Below the pieces are notes generated by a model, which searched no databases, had not been told where the DNA came from, and worked only from the letters and a program-made list of their open reading frames with translations. From Bifidobacterium longum subsp. infantis ATCC 15697 = JCM 1222 = DSM 20088 (GTDB lineage Bacteria > Actinomycetota > Actinomycetes > Actinomycetales > Bifidobacteriaceae): a stretch of 64,000 nt of DNA. Where the stretch lies: NCBI RefSeq assembly GCF_000269965.1, contig NC_017219.1, forward strand, positions 1,550,001-1,614,000. The letters run 5' to 3'. Positions 45,535-55,390 of this stretch are shown in pieces. Numbering within the stretch: position 1 is the first letter of the stretch; the number at the start of each line of letters is the position of its first letter. The position numbers were made by a program, and so were the translations under genes.

Positions 45535-46341
45535 TACTTTTGCGGTTATTCGCTGTTTGCGGTGGGGCGGGCATAGGTTAGTGTTTCGGGTTCGATTCCC
45601 TGTCAGAAAAATAATCGAGTGCGGGATTACGGCCGGTAAAGCTCCTGCTGTGGATGCGGATGCGCGTCAGCCTTACGGTGGTGCTTTCCCAAAACGCGGA
45701 TTGTACGAGGTGTGGGACGGCACGCGGATTCGGCCGTTTTCTCCCCGCCGTCCCACAGCGCTCGCAATGAACGGTTGTGGCTAATCATGGAGCTGCAGCG
45801 GGAATCGGCGTTATTCCGCGGTTTCAACAGTCGCCGGTGTGGGACGCTACGGACGTTAAACGGTTGACTTGTCTGCCATCCCGCGTTCTTGAGGGACGGC
45901 ACGGACGACAAACGATTGACTTGTCTGCCGTCCCACAGATATTGGGATGCGCGCGGCCGCCTGCTGCCCATAGCGGGTGTCGGTCACCCCCACCGGTCAC
46001 CCCCCTGCTTCCGAAATACGCGACTCGACTTTCTGTAGGCATCATGACGGCATGACGACGGCGGACAGTCGAAAAGACCCCATGATGCCTCAACAGCCAT
46101 CAACCGCAAATATCAAGAGGCCGAAAATCTATGAGACAAGCAGCCTCGGAAAGTGACCTCGGAAAACCTCAGACCCTACAAATGGCTTTATTGCAAGGGT
46201 ATATGCCGGTTCAAACTCCACTAATAGAACTAATAGAACAAATAGAACAGCCGGCTTAGGCACGGCGCGGCAAATGGCGCAAACCGGCCGCGATAGTAGT
46301 AGCGTGGTGCATACCAGTACAACCATGCGAGGAGAACAGCC
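45535..46341. other. 807-base noncoding stretch with hairpins
   Basis: No gene recognised. Contains a tRNA T-arm-like piece (GGGTTCGATTCCC, about 45588), three GGGACGGC...GCCGTCCC hairpins (45711-45937), and three 9-base repeats (CTAATAGAA twice, CAAATAGAA) at 46221-46247 before the aminotransferase. Confidence 0.6.
45711..45937. repeat. three related hairpins
   Basis: H1 45711-45757: arms TGTGGGACGGC / GCCGTCCCACA. H2 about 45841-45883 and H3 about 45893-45937 share CGGACG..AAACG.TTGACTTGTCTGCC and close with GGGACG / TCCC arms; H2 and H3 start 52 bases apart. Confidence 0.7.
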
Positions 46342-47532
46342 ATGATCAATGAGGAATACAAGGCCATGCTTGGCGGCAAGTCCGTGATTCGCGAACTGAG
46401 CGAGTACGCCACGAGCCGCGGTGCTGAAATCGGCTACCAGAACATGTTCGATTACAGCCTTGGCAATCCCTCAGTGCCGGCTCCGAAATCCTTCACCGAC
46501 GCCATGGTCGACCTCTACGAAAACGGCGATCCTGCGGCCATCCACGGCTACTCCCCCTCGCTCGGCATCCCGTCCGTCAAGGACGCGATCGCCGAAAACC
46601 TCAACGAACGTTTCGGCATGGCATACACCGGCAACCATATCTTCCCGACCACGGGCGCGGCGGGCGCGCTGTCCCACGCGATGCGCGCGGTGACCAAGCC
46701 GGGCGACGAGATCATCACCTTCGCCCCCTACTTCCCCGAATACCAGCCGTACGTCAAGGGCATCGGCGCCAAGCTGACCATCGTGCCGGCCGACACCGAG
46801 AACTTCCAGATCAACTTCGAGGCGTTCGAGGCCGCGCTCAACCCGAACGTGCAGGCCGCGCTCATCAACACCCCGAACAACCCGTCCGGCGCGGTGTATT
46901 CGGCGGACACGCTCAAGCGTCTGGCCGCGATCCTGACCGCCAAGCAGGCCGAGTACGGCCACGACATCTTCCTGATCAGCGACGAACCGTACCGCGAAAT
47001 CGTGTTCGACGGCGCCACCCAGCCCTACCCGGCCAGCTTCTACGCGAACACCCTGACCTGCTACTCGTGGTCGAAATCGCTGAGCCTGCCGGGCGAACGC
47101 ATCGGCTATGTCGCGGTGAACCCCACAGCCACCGACGCCGACCTGCTCGTGCCCATGATGGGCCAGATCTCGCGCGGCATCGGCCACAACTGCCCGCCGA
47201 GCTCGATTCAGCTGGGCGTGGCCAAGGTCATCGACCAAACCGCCGATCTCAACGTCTACGAGACGAACATGAACCTGCTCTACGATGCGCTGACCGGTAT
47301 CGGCTTCGACGTGGTGCGCCCTGGCGGCACGTTCTACATCTTCCCCAAGGCGTTGGAGGACGACGCCGTGGCGTTCTGCATGAAGGCCAAGGAATACGAC
47401 CTGATCCTCGTGCCGTCCGACAGTTTCGGCGTGCCCGGATACTTCCGCATGGCCTACTGCATCGACACGGAGAAGGTCAAGCGCTCGATCCCCGTGCTCG
47501 AAAAGTTCGCCCACGAGGTGTACGGCCTGTAA
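46342..47532 (+). CDS. PLP-dependent aminotransferase class I/II
   Basis: 396 residues. Fold-type I: GNPSVPAPKSFTDAM, TTGAAGALSHAMRAV, NTPNNPSGAVYS, LISDEPYREIVFDG and the PLP lysine in CYSWSKSLSLPGERIGYVA. Aspartate/tyrosine aminotransferase group; the exact amino acid cannot be assigned. GAGGAG lies before ATG 46342. Confidence 0.9.
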   Translation: MINEEYKAMLGGKSVIRELSEYATSRGAEIGYQNMFDYSLGNPSVPAPKSFTDAMVDLYENGDPAAIHGYSPSLGIPSVKDAIAENLNERFGMAYTGNHIFPTTGAAGALSHAMRAVTKPGDEIITFAPYFPEYQPYVKGIGAKLTIVPADTENFQINFEAFEAALNPNVQAALINTPNNPSGAVYSADTLKRLAAILTAKQAEYGHDIFLISDEPYREIVFDGATQPYPASFYANTLTCYSWSKSLSLPGERIGYVAVNPTATDADLLVPMMGQISRGIGHNCPPSSIQLGVAKVIDQTADLNVYETNMNLLYDALTGIGFDVVRPGGTFYIFPKALEDDAVAFCMKAKEYDLILVPSDSFGVPGYFRMAYCIDTEKVKRSIPVLEKFAHEVYGL

Positions 47533-47571
47533 ACACGGACCGCAAGTAACAAACACAGGAAAGGGGTTGCC

Positions 47572-49335
47572 ATGGAATACACCGAAGACGCCGATCGTCG
47601 CGAACTGCTACTGCACAGCGCCTATGACTCCGATACGGTCCGAGCCATGGAGCGACCCCTGCTGGACAAAGGCGTGCCGCTGATGCGCATGGCCGCCCAG
47701 GCCGCGGCCCACATGGCGGCCGGTATGCTGGACGACGAGGATCTGGCGCTGGAGGACACGTCGATCGTGCTGCTGGCCGGGGCCGGAGACAATGGTGGCG
47801 ATGGTCTGTTCGCGGCCGCCGCGCTGGCCCAGGAGGGCGCGAACGTCACCGCCATCGCCGTGGGCCGGTCGTTGCATGAGGCCGGACTCGCCTCGTTCGT
47901 GCGCGCCGGAGGCAAGGTGCTGGTGCTTGATCCCGCGGCTGATATTCCCGGTTGCGCGTCCGGGTTTTCCGCCGGTGAGGCCGGCGAGCGACTGCAGACC
48001 GCCATCGTCGTGGCCAGGAAATCACATCTGATCATCGACGCGATGACCGGCATCGGCATCCAAGGCTCGCTACGCGGCATTCCCGCCGCACTCGCCTCCG
48101 CCCTTGGTCTCGACGGCGAGGCTCCCGATGAGCCCGCCTTGCCGAACCGTGAGTCGTCAGGCGATTTTCCGCTGGTACTTGCTGTGGATACGCCATCCGG
48201 CGTCGGTGTGAACGATGGTTCTCTGCCCGGCCCGTACATTCCGGCCACGGTCACGGTCACGTTCGGCGCGATGAAGCCGTGCGCGGTGCTGCCGCCCGCC
48301 ACGTTCGCCTGCGGCCGTATCGAGTTGTTCGATTTCGGATTCGATATCGACGACAAGGATCCGGACGTCGAGGTGGTGGATAATTCGTTCGCGTCCGACG
48401 CGGTCCGTCTCCCCCGGTTCGAGGATTCCAAATACTCCCGGGGCGTGGTTGGTCTGGTGACCGGCTCGCAGCGCTACCCCGGTGCCGCCGTGCTCACCAC
48501 CAGCGCCGCCGCCCGCGCGAACACCGGCATGGTCCGGTATCTGGGCCCGGAGCGCGCGCAGAACATGGTGCTCACCGCACTGCCGGAAGCCGTGATCGGC
48601 AAGGGACATGTGCAGTCCTGGGTCGTGGGGTCCGGCGTGCCCGAGGCTAGCGTCGAGGACGCCGACGGCGATATGCAGCGGGACACCATCGCCGCATTGC
48701 TCAAGCATTACACGCTCGGCAGCGAGGATGAGAACAAGGACGCCTACGACATGCCGCCAATCGTGGTGGATGCCGGCGCACTTGACCTGCTGCCGGAGCG
48801 TGTGCCCGGCCAGGTGGTGATCACGCCACATGCCGGCGAGATGGCGAAACTGCTCAACCGGTTCGAAATCGCCGCCAGCACCGCGGAGCATGCCGATTCG
48901 CACGAGCCATACACCGCCGACGACGTGCGGTTGAACCCGTTGGCCAGCGCGAAGCGCGCCCACGAGCTCACCGGCGCCACCGTATTGCTGAAGGGCGCGG
49001 TGACCATCGTGGTGGATGAGGACCACGTCTATGCGTCGGGCAGCGCGCCGGCCTGGCTGGGCACCGCCGGCGCGGGCGACGTGCTGGCCGGTCTGACCGG
49101 CGCCCTGCTCGCCCAGCAGGATGACATGGCCACCACGGCCGAGACCGTGGCCTCGGCCGCATACCTGCATGGCCTGGCGGCGGCGATCGCCTCCGAATCC
49201 GAGCAGCAGGGCTGGCAGGAGCCGGAACTGATCGGCCGCGAGCATCGCCAGCGCTTCATGACGCTCGGCCACCCGATCGTGGCCGGCGACGTGGCCCACG
49301 CCATTCCCGAAGCCATCGCCGACGTCATCTCATAA
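47572..49335 (+). CDS. nnr: bifunctional NAD(P)HX epimerase/dehydratase
   Basis: 587 residues. N-terminal YjeF_N epimerase (about 1-245: MERPLLDKGVPLMRMAAQAA, LLAGAGDNGGDGLFAAAAL, DAMTGIGIQGSLRG). C-terminal ADP-dependent NAD(P)HX dehydratase (about 270-587: KYSRGVVGLVTGSQRYPGAA, VVDAGALDLLP, ITPHAGEMAKLL, and the nucleotide loop WLGTAGAGDVLAGLTGALLA). Repairs hydrated NAD(P)H. Follows the aminotransferase by 39 bases. Confidence 0.92.
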   Translation: MEYTEDADRRELLLHSAYDSDTVRAMERPLLDKGVPLMRMAAQAAAHMAAGMLDDEDLALEDTSIVLLAGAGDNGGDGLFAAAALAQEGANVTAIAVGRSLHEAGLASFVRAGGKVLVLDPAADIPGCASGFSAGEAGERLQTAIVVARKSHLIIDAMTGIGIQGSLRGIPAALASALGLDGEAPDEPALPNRESSGDFPLVLAVDTPSGVGVNDGSLPGPYIPATVTVTFGAMKPCAVLPPATFACGRIELFDFGFDIDDKDPDVEVVDNSFASDAVRLPRFEDSKYSRGVVGLVTGSQRYPGAAVLTTSAAARANTGMVRYLGPERAQNMVLTALPEAVIGKGHVQSWVVGSGVPEASVEDADGDMQRDTIAALLKHYTLGSEDENKDAYDMPPIVVDAGALDLLPERVPGQVVITPHAGEMAKLLNRFEIAASTAEHADSHEPYTADDVRLNPLASAKRAHELTGATVLLKGAVTIVVDEDHVYASGSAPAWLGTAGAGDVLAGLTGALLAQQDDMATTAETVASAAYLHGLAAAIASESEQQGWQEPELIGREHRQRFMTLGHPIVAGDVAHAIPEAIADVIS

Positions 49336-49344
49336 CCTTGTTGA

Positions 49345-49364
49345 CCTCCCTCTGACGAGGGAGG
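49345..49364 (+). terminator. hairpin after nnr
   Basis: CCTCCCTC-TGAC-GAGGGAGG; no T run, so a weak terminator or mRNA end. Confidence 0.6.
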
Positions 49365-49493
49365 TGTCTCGGCAAAACCAAGACGGAGGGAGAGAAACAT
49401 AAGCCTCAAACTCCACATACCCCAACCTATACACAAACTCCGTACACTAAATCGCAGACCTCACCCAACGACCCAAACACACAAGGAACCATC

Positions 49494-50123
49494 ATGGCCA
49501 ACTCCCCCATCACCGACGTGATTTTCGACTTCTGCGGCGTGCTGCTGGACTGGAACACCCGCGCATGCCTGGAAGGCCGATTCCCCGATGAGATCGTGGA
49601 ACGCATCTGCGCCGACGACGACCCCTGCGGCTTCTTCCACTACGAGGACCGTATGGACGCCGGCGAGGATTTCGCGGACATCTACCCGGATGTGGTACGC
49701 GAACAAGGCCAGGAACTCGCCGACATCTTCAAGTTCTACATCGGCCACTACGCGGACGCGCTGCCTCGCACGCTGCCGGGCATGGTCGAACTGCTGGCGG
49801 ATTTGAAGGCCCACGGCTACGGCGTATGGGGGCTGACCAACTGGTCGCATGAGACCTTCCACCTGGCCTTCGAGAAGTACCCGCGCCTTGAACAGCTGTT
49901 GCAGGGCACCGTGGTCTCCGGCGTGGAGAAGATGCACAAGCCGAACGCCGACATCTACGAGCTGGCCCTGACCCGTTTCGACCTCACGGCCGAGCGCTGC
50001 GTGTTCTTCGACGACACCGCCAAGAACATCGTCGGCGCCAACGAGGTCGGCATCCACGGCATCCTCTTCGAGAACGCGTTGCAGGCACGCGAATCGCTCG
50101 CCGAACTCGGCGTACGTCTGTAA
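49494..50123 (+). CDS. HAD-superfamily hydrolase (subfamily IA)
   Basis: 209 residues. HAD motifs: variant motif I VIFDFCGVLLDWN (Asp, with Cys in the position of the usual acid partner region), motif II GLTNWSHETF, motif III Lys in VSGVEKMHKPNADIY, motif IV CVFFDDTAKNIVGAN. Phosphatase or dehalogenase-like, similar to YihX. AAGGAACC precedes ATG. Confidence 0.85.
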   Translation: MANSPITDVIFDFCGVLLDWNTRACLEGRFPDEIVERICADDDPCGFFHYEDRMDAGEDFADIYPDVVREQGQELADIFKFYIGHYADALPRTLPGMVELLADLKAHGYGVWGLTNWSHETFHLAFEKYPRLEQLLQGTVVSGVEKMHKPNADIYELALTRFDLTAERCVFFDDTAKNIVGANEVGIHGILFENALQARESLAELGVRL

Positions 50124-50199
50124 GTCGCCAGACGTTGCATCGCGGCATCGGACGGCGAGCCGATTATTGACGACGATCCAACCCAATGCCGCGCCGAAT

Positions 50200-50725
50200 A
50201 CAGCAACCGGCTTATTCCGCCGAGTCCGCGCCCTTCAGCCCGGTATACAGCGTGTAGTACCGCCCGTGCGATGGCGAGCAGCTGGCGCTGGCCTCGGCTC
50301 AGCGCCGCGCTTGCGGGCGGTCGGGTCGTTTTCGGACGGCTTGACTTCCGGATAGCTGAAGTCAACGTCGTTGAAGCCTATGGACCCATCCTTGACGACG
50401 GTGACCGGCGTTTGGCGGCCGGCATGTCACACTGTTCGGTGAGCACTTCGACGACGCGGCGCGCGGAGGCCGACGACATCGTGATCATCACAATCGTCAT
50501 AGACAGCATCACCAGACTCATCAGAATGTTTATGCAGTACATGAGCAGACTGGTCAGATCGCCGGCGTTCAGGTCGCCCGCAACGATGAGGCTGGCGCCC
50601 AGATAAATCAGCGCCATGCGCCCCGAGACCACGAACACCATGCACATGGCCACCAGCAGCGGGGTGATGATCGCATCCCGTTTGAATTCGCCGATGTGTT
50701 GCATCAGCACTTTGACAACCCTCAC
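50200..50725 (-). pseudogene. ABC exporter with several internal deletions
   Basis: From ATG 50725: KRDAIITPLLVAMCMV joined directly to FVVSGRMALIYLGASLIVAG (missing helices), linker SASARRVVEVLTEQCDMPA, KDGSIGFNDVDFSYPEVKPS, then after a frame change LSRGQRQLLAIARAVLHAVY. Walker A and B are gone. Remnant of a multidrug-type exporter (MsbA-like). Confidence 0.75.
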
Positions 50726-50824
50726 GCTTGGCCTTTCCCGCTCGTGTCGATGTCATTAGGTTACCAATGTGGCGCATATCCCGTTACACAGCGTCCGCGA
50801 TATGCGAGGCGTCTCATATTGTGT

Positions 50825-50868
50825 CGCCATAGTGGATTGATGAGGTTATAAACCCGTGTGGCGACCAT
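50825..50868. promoter_or_regulatory. possible LysR operator
   Basis: Inverted arms GTCGCCA / TGGCGAC about 30 bases apart with TTATAAAC between, 23-30 bases before the LysR gene. Fits an autoregulatory site; weak evidence. Confidence 0.35.
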
Positions 50869-50891
50869 CCCTAGCGATATAAATAGACTTT

Positions 50892-51815
50892 ATGACACTG
50901 CTGCAGCTGAAATACATCGTCAAGATCGTCGAGTGCGGCTCGATGAACGAGGCCTCCCATGCCCTGTACGTCTCCCAGCCGGCCCTGAGCTCGTCGGTCA
51001 AGGAATTGGAGAACGAGCTGGGCATCGAGATCTTCACCCGCTCCTCGCAGGGCATCGCCCTGACCGTGGACGGCGCGGAATTCCTGACCTACGCCCGCCA
51101 GGTGCTCGACCAGGCCGACCTGCTCGAAGAGCGCTACAAGCACGCCAAACCGCGCAAGCAGCTGTGCCAGGTCTCCACCCAGCACTACATGTTCGCCGTC
51201 GAGACGTTCGTGGAGATGATCAGCTCCATCAAGTCCGACGAATACGAGTTCACCATCCGCGAGACCCGCACGCGCGACATCATCAACCAAGTCGCCAACA
51301 TGCAGTCCGAAATCGGCATCATCTACCTGTCCGATTTCAACAAGGACGTGATCGGCAAACTCCTGCGCGAGAAGCACCTCGAATTCCACCCGCTCTTCCG
51401 CGCGCCGCTGCACGTGTTCATCTCGCGCAACAACCCGCTGGCCGCCAAGAAGGTCATCACCATGGAGGACCTGAAACCTTACCCGTTCATCCAGTACGAG
51501 CAGGGCGAGGAAGGCTCGTTCTACTTTTATGAGGAAGCGGTCTGGCCGGAGTACTCCCCCAAGCAGATCAACGTGACCGACCGCGCCACGATCCTGAACT
51601 TCATCATCGGCCTCAACGGCTACACGGTGTGCACCGGCATCGACAACGGCGACCTCAACAACGAGAAGATCGTCACCGTGCCGCTCGACACCGACGAAAC
51701 GATGTTGGTCGGCTGGATCACGAACGAGCGTTCCAAGCTCTCCAAGGCCGCCGAAACCTACCTCACCAAGCTCAAGTCCGTAGTCGCCGATCACGGCTAC
51801 AAGCTCATTGATTAG
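50892..51815 (+). CDS. LysR-family transcriptional regulator
   Basis: 307 residues. wHTH: LLQLKYIVKIVECGSMNEAS, HALYVSQPALSSSVKELENE, GIEIFTRSSQGIALTVDG; then the effector domain (QSEIGIIYLSDFNKDVI, ISRNNPLAAKKVI). Target genes not evident; the decayed exporter upstream may once have been regulated by it. Confidence 0.9.
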   Translation: MTLLQLKYIVKIVECGSMNEASHALYVSQPALSSSVKELENELGIEIFTRSSQGIALTVDGAEFLTYARQVLDQADLLEERYKHAKPRKQLCQVSTQHYMFAVETFVEMISSIKSDEYEFTIRETRTRDIINQVANMQSEIGIIYLSDFNKDVIGKLLREKHLEFHPLFRAPLHVFISRNNPLAAKKVITMEDLKPYPFIQYEQGEEGSFYFYEEAVWPEYSPKQINVTDRATILNFIIGLNGYTVCTGIDNGDLNNEKIVTVPLDTDETMLVGWITNERSKLSKAAETYLTKLKSVVADHGYKLID

Positions 51816-51888
51816 GAGTAAATAAAACAGGCATGGTCAGCAGTGAGATATACTGCGATTAAGCCAACCCCGCTGGGGAAATGGAAGT

Positions 51889-51925
51889 AAGAGCCGGCCC
51901 CTGAGTATCTCAGGGGCCGGCTCTT
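51889..51925. terminator. strong terminator between LysR and lipase-like gene
   Basis: Perfect 17-bp stem AAGAGCCGGCCCCTGAG / CTCAGGGGCCGGCTCTT with loop TAT. Serves both convergent genes. Confidence 0.85.
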
Positions 51926-51969
51926 GCGCTATTGAGACTGACTGGCACAACCAGTTTGATGGCCTCCGA

Positions 51970-53091
51970 CTACTTGGCCGAGATTACCGACGTAGCGGCT
52001 GTCGCGGCAAATCCCTTAAGCACCTCAATCATCACGTCACGGTCTTCAACATCAATGCTGCGGGCCGCGGCGAGCATAATCGGCAGTGACTGTGTCAAAT
52101 GCGAAGTGAGGTCGCCGAATGTGTCGTATCCGCCAGCCTCGAAGATGGCAAACAGGTTTTCGATGAACCTGCGGCGATGCTCATCATCGTATTTCGCCAT
52201 CCATCCGTTGATCGTGCGCGCCAGGTATCGCGCGCTACTTGTCAGTCCATCAGCCTGTACGAATTGGCCATGATCTACTTGCCAGTGCAATGCGAAATGC
52301 TGCATGATGCTGGCACCGTCGCTGCTGACCACCGTATAGCCGTCTTCCACATGCTCACGAGTCTCAAACAGCATGCCGATGATCGACGATCCCGGTACCG
52401 ATTTATGGATTTTCGGCGCAATGCGCGCGTACCCATCCTCATCGAAGAACGCCTCATCGAAGCCTGGACCATCGTGCGAATACACGGCCGTGATACGTCC
52501 CTGAATTTCGCCGGGCACATTGGCCGCCGCGTATACCGCCAGATTGCCGCCTTTGGAATGGCCGCCGACCATAATCGGCCCGGCCCAATGGCCAGCCAGC
52601 TCGGTCAGATAACGCGCGGCGGCCTCCTGCGAGGCGACCGCGCGGCGGAACGCCATCATGAAGTCCTCTTTCCACCCGACGATTGAGCTGTCGGTACCGC
52701 GAAAAGCCACATAGAGCGTGCCGTTACCCAGTTCGAACACGCAGGCCGAGAATTGCTTGGTGGTTTCGGCATCGAATTCGTCCACGTAGGCGCCCACGCG
52801 TAGGTTCCTCCAACGTGGGCTCTCGCTCATCGCACGTAACAGATCGACATTCATCGAAGGCGACCACACCTTGCCGAACATGTCGTCATAGCATTCGGCG
52901 CGTAGCAGGTCGCGGATGGAGACCGCGGGAATCATGCCGCTGGCGTCCGCCGAATCCTCGTGATAGCGCGGCACGTTATCCGGCATGCGCGCGTAGGCCA
53001 GCTGGGACAGGGCGAGACTGTCCGCCTCGGTGAACGGCAGTGCGGCGAAAGTGTCGAAATGTTGCCGAATATCGTCGGTGATGTTCCCCAT
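51970..53091 (-). CDS. DUF2974 (Mbeg1-like) lipase-fold protein
   Basis: 373 residues. Alpha/beta-hydrolase signs: YVAFRGTDSSIVGWKEDFMM (lipase 3-like) and the nucleophile elbow VGGHSKGGNLAVYAA (about residue 180), as in DUF2974. Probable Asp/His in GYARIAPKIHKSVPGSS and the VDHGQFVQ region. Intracellular (no signal peptide). Substrate unknown. Confidence 0.85.
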   Translation of the reverse strand: MGNITDDIRQHFDTFAALPFTEADSLALSQLAYARMPDNVPRYHEDSADASGMIPAVSIRDLLRAECYDDMFGKVWSPSMNVDLLRAMSESPRWRNLRVGAYVDEFDAETTKQFSACVFELGNGTLYVAFRGTDSSIVGWKEDFMMAFRRAVASQEAAARYLTELAGHWAGPIMVGGHSKGGNLAVYAAANVPGEIQGRITAVYSHDGPGFDEAFFDEDGYARIAPKIHKSVPGSSIIGMLFETREHVEDGYTVVSSDGASIMQHFALHWQVDHGQFVQADGLTSSARYLARTINGWMAKYDDEHRRRFIENLFAIFEAGGYDTFGDLTSHLTQSLPIMLAAARSIDVEDRDVMIEVLKGFAATAATSVISAK

Positions 53092-53186
53092 AGCGGCCTT
53101 CCTTGTTCGAATGCAACGAACCTACGGTAATTCTACGCCGAGCGGGTTTTCATCACAGGCGAGCCGGTCCCAGAGTTTAGAACCCT

Positions 53187-53391
53187 ATCTCGCCTTCAAG
53201 GGGCTGATTTGGCCTTCTGGAGACATTTATCTCCGTTTCAAGGGGCTGTTCATCCGTCATATCCCGAGTATGAGCGGCATCACCCCAACGTCATTCCGCC
53301 ATTTTCATGCTGCTTCTACTTGGGCATCAGCCCCTCGAAACGGAAGTAGATCTCTGGAAACCACGACATCAGCCCCTCGAAACGGAGATAG
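53187..53391. repeat. inverted-repeat element, copy B
   Basis: Four core units: two direct (TTCAAGGGGCTG at about 53195 and 53237), two inverted (CATCAGCCCCTCGAAACGGA at about 53324 and 53367). Same building blocks as 37289-37450. It fills the gap between the lipase-like gene and the next small gene. Confidence 0.7.
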
Positions 53392-53416
53392 CATCAATTT
53401 AGGCCCAGATTGCCCG

Positions 53417-53605
53417 TTACAGCATCGGGTAATACTTACCGTGATCGATTTTGGCGGCGATATCACGTAATTCGGCAGCATCTCGGCGGTCCTCTTCATT
53501 ACCTCGCGACAACTTATTCGCTTTACCTTCCAGATGACGCTCAATGCCCTGAAAACTGCATATCTCCACGAGCGCAAACAGCCCTATACCAACTAACCAG
53601 TTCAT
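53417..53605 (-). CDS. small single-helix protein
   Basis: 62 residues: short hydrophobic N-terminus MNWLVGIGLFALVEICSF, then a charged helical part (KANKLSRGNEEDRRDAAELR). AAGGAG 8 bases before the ATG supports translation. No family known. Confidence 0.55.
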   Translation of the reverse strand: MNWLVGIGLFALVEICSFQGIERHLEGKANKLSRGNEEDRRDAAELRDIAAKIDHGKYYPML

Positions 53606-53666
53606 AGCACGCTCCTTGCCAAAGCTTCTGCCTTAATATGGTACTGCTGTTCATGGATCGTAATAA

Positions 53667-53694
53667 AAAAAGCGGGCTCGCAAGCCCGCTTTTG
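53667..53694. terminator. terminator at the end of the pyr operon
   Basis: AAAGCGGGCT-CGC-AAGCCCGCTTT flanked by A and T runs; works for the minus-strand pyr operon (ends at 53713). Confidence 0.85.
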
Positions 53695-53712
53695 GTTTTA
53701 GGTTGAAGACGA

Positions 53713-54408
53713 TCAGGCGCCGTATTCCTCAAGGTAGGCGGCGGCGCGCTGCTGGATATCGTGGCTGAGCAATGGGGTGCCGTCGGAGTTCTTCATCTTG
53801 GCGGCGGCGTCGAAGATCTCGCGCACGTTGGCGATGGAGAGCACCGGGAAGCCGAATTCGGCTTCCACGGCCTTCACGGCGGACAGGTCGGAGTCCTTGG
53901 TCTTCTCCATGCGGTCCACGGAGAGCACGAGACCCACGACCTCGACGTTCGCCTCGGCCTTGAGCTTGGGGATGACTTCGCGCACGGCGGTGCCGGCGGT
54001 CATCACGTCGTCCACGAGCAGCACCTTCATGCCGTCGGTCAGCGGGGTGCCGACCATCCAGCCGCCGTCGCCGTGGTCCTTCTTCTCCTTGCGGTCGAAG
54101 GTGTATCCAACGGTCATGTTGTGGCCGGCGTTCAGCGCGATCGCGGTGGACACGGCCAGCGGAATGCCCTTGTAGGCGGGGCCGAACACGGTGTCGATGT
54201 TGCGGGGAATCGTGTTGTGCACGATGGCCTGGCTAATCTTTTCGGCGTAGAACGCGCCGAGCGCGGCGATCTTCTTGCCGTCGTCGAAGGCGCCGGCGTT
54301 GATGAAGTACGGGCTCTTGCGGCCGGACTTCAGCGTGAAGTCGCCGAACTTCAGCGCGTTGGATTCCAACAGGAATTCAGTGAAGCGATGTGCGAGTGTT
54401 TCTGCCAT
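53713..54408 (-). CDS. pyrE: orotate phosphoribosyltransferase
   Basis: 231 residues. Converts orotate and PRPP to OMP. Motifs: [32 protein letters not shown], and the PRPP loop [18 protein letters not shown]. Start ATG 54408 (AAGGA upstream). Last gene of the operon, 8 bases after pyrD. Confidence 0.95.
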
Positions 54409-54416
54409 GATGTTCC

Positions 54417-55388
54417 TTACCTCCAAGTCTGTCCTGCGGCCAGTTTAGCAGCGAGTTCGGGACGGCTGTCCAGCAGGTAGTCGAGTTCGCGGGCGACGCG
54501 CAGCGGGGCCACCGGGTCGAAGAGCGCGGCCGCACCCACTTCGACGGCGTTCGCGCCGGCGTACAGGTATTCGAGCGCCTTCTCGCCGCTGTCGATGCCG
54601 CCGAGGCCGATGATCGGAATCTCCGGCAGTGCGGTGCGCACCCGGTAGACGGCTGCCAGGCCGACCGGCAGCACGGCCGGGCCGGATATGCCGCCGGTGA
54701 CGTTGGCGATGATCGGCTGGCCTGTGCGAATGTTGATGCGCATACCTTTGAGCGTGTTGATCATGCTCAACGCATCGGCGCCGTGTTCCACGGCCGCGCG
54801 CGCCGGCACGGTGATGTCGGTGACGTTCGGCGTGAGTTTGACGATCATCGGCTTGTCGGTCATCGGGCGCAGCCGGTCCATAAGATTGGCGAGGGCCACC
54901 GGGTCGGTGCCCACGCTCATGCCGCCGGCGGAAACGTTCGGGCAGCTGACGTTGATTTCCAGCATGTCCGCGTCGGAGTCGGCGAGCTTTTCCACGACCG
55001 CCGCGTAATCGTCATCGCAATGTCCGGCGACATTGGAGATGACGAACGCGCCCGCGGCCTTGAGCTTGGGCAGGTCTTCGGCCAAGTAATGGTCGATGCC
55101 GGGGTTCTGCAGGCCCACAGCGTTGATGTTCGCGGCCGGCGATTCGGCGGTGCGCGGCGAAGGATTGCCCTCCCACGGCACGGGCGAGGCGCCCTTGGTG
55201 CATACGGCGCCGAGCTGGCTGACGTCGTAGAACCAGCGGACAGCGGCGTACTGGAAGGTGCCGGAGGCGGTGCCGACCGGATTCTTCCATTCCAGACCGG
55301 CCACCTTGGTGTGGTGCTTCCACACGTGGGGCTCGTACAGGTTGATGTGGTTGTCGCTGCCCTGCGCGGACTGGTTGTTTGCGGTCAT
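54417..55388 (-). CDS. pyrD: dihydroorotate dehydrogenase, NAD-type catalytic subunit
   Basis: 323 residues. Class 1B enzyme: [18 protein letters not shown], the Cys base region [49 protein letters not shown]. Works with PyrK, whose gene ends 2 bases before. FMN-dependent oxidation of dihydroorotate. Confidence 0.95.
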
Positions 55389-55390
55389 CG

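Noticed and set aside
45838..45937. Two direct repeats that could look like a CRISPR remnant
   Set aside because: Only two units, each a hairpin with diverged arms, no constant repeat/unique spacer pattern and no cas genes.
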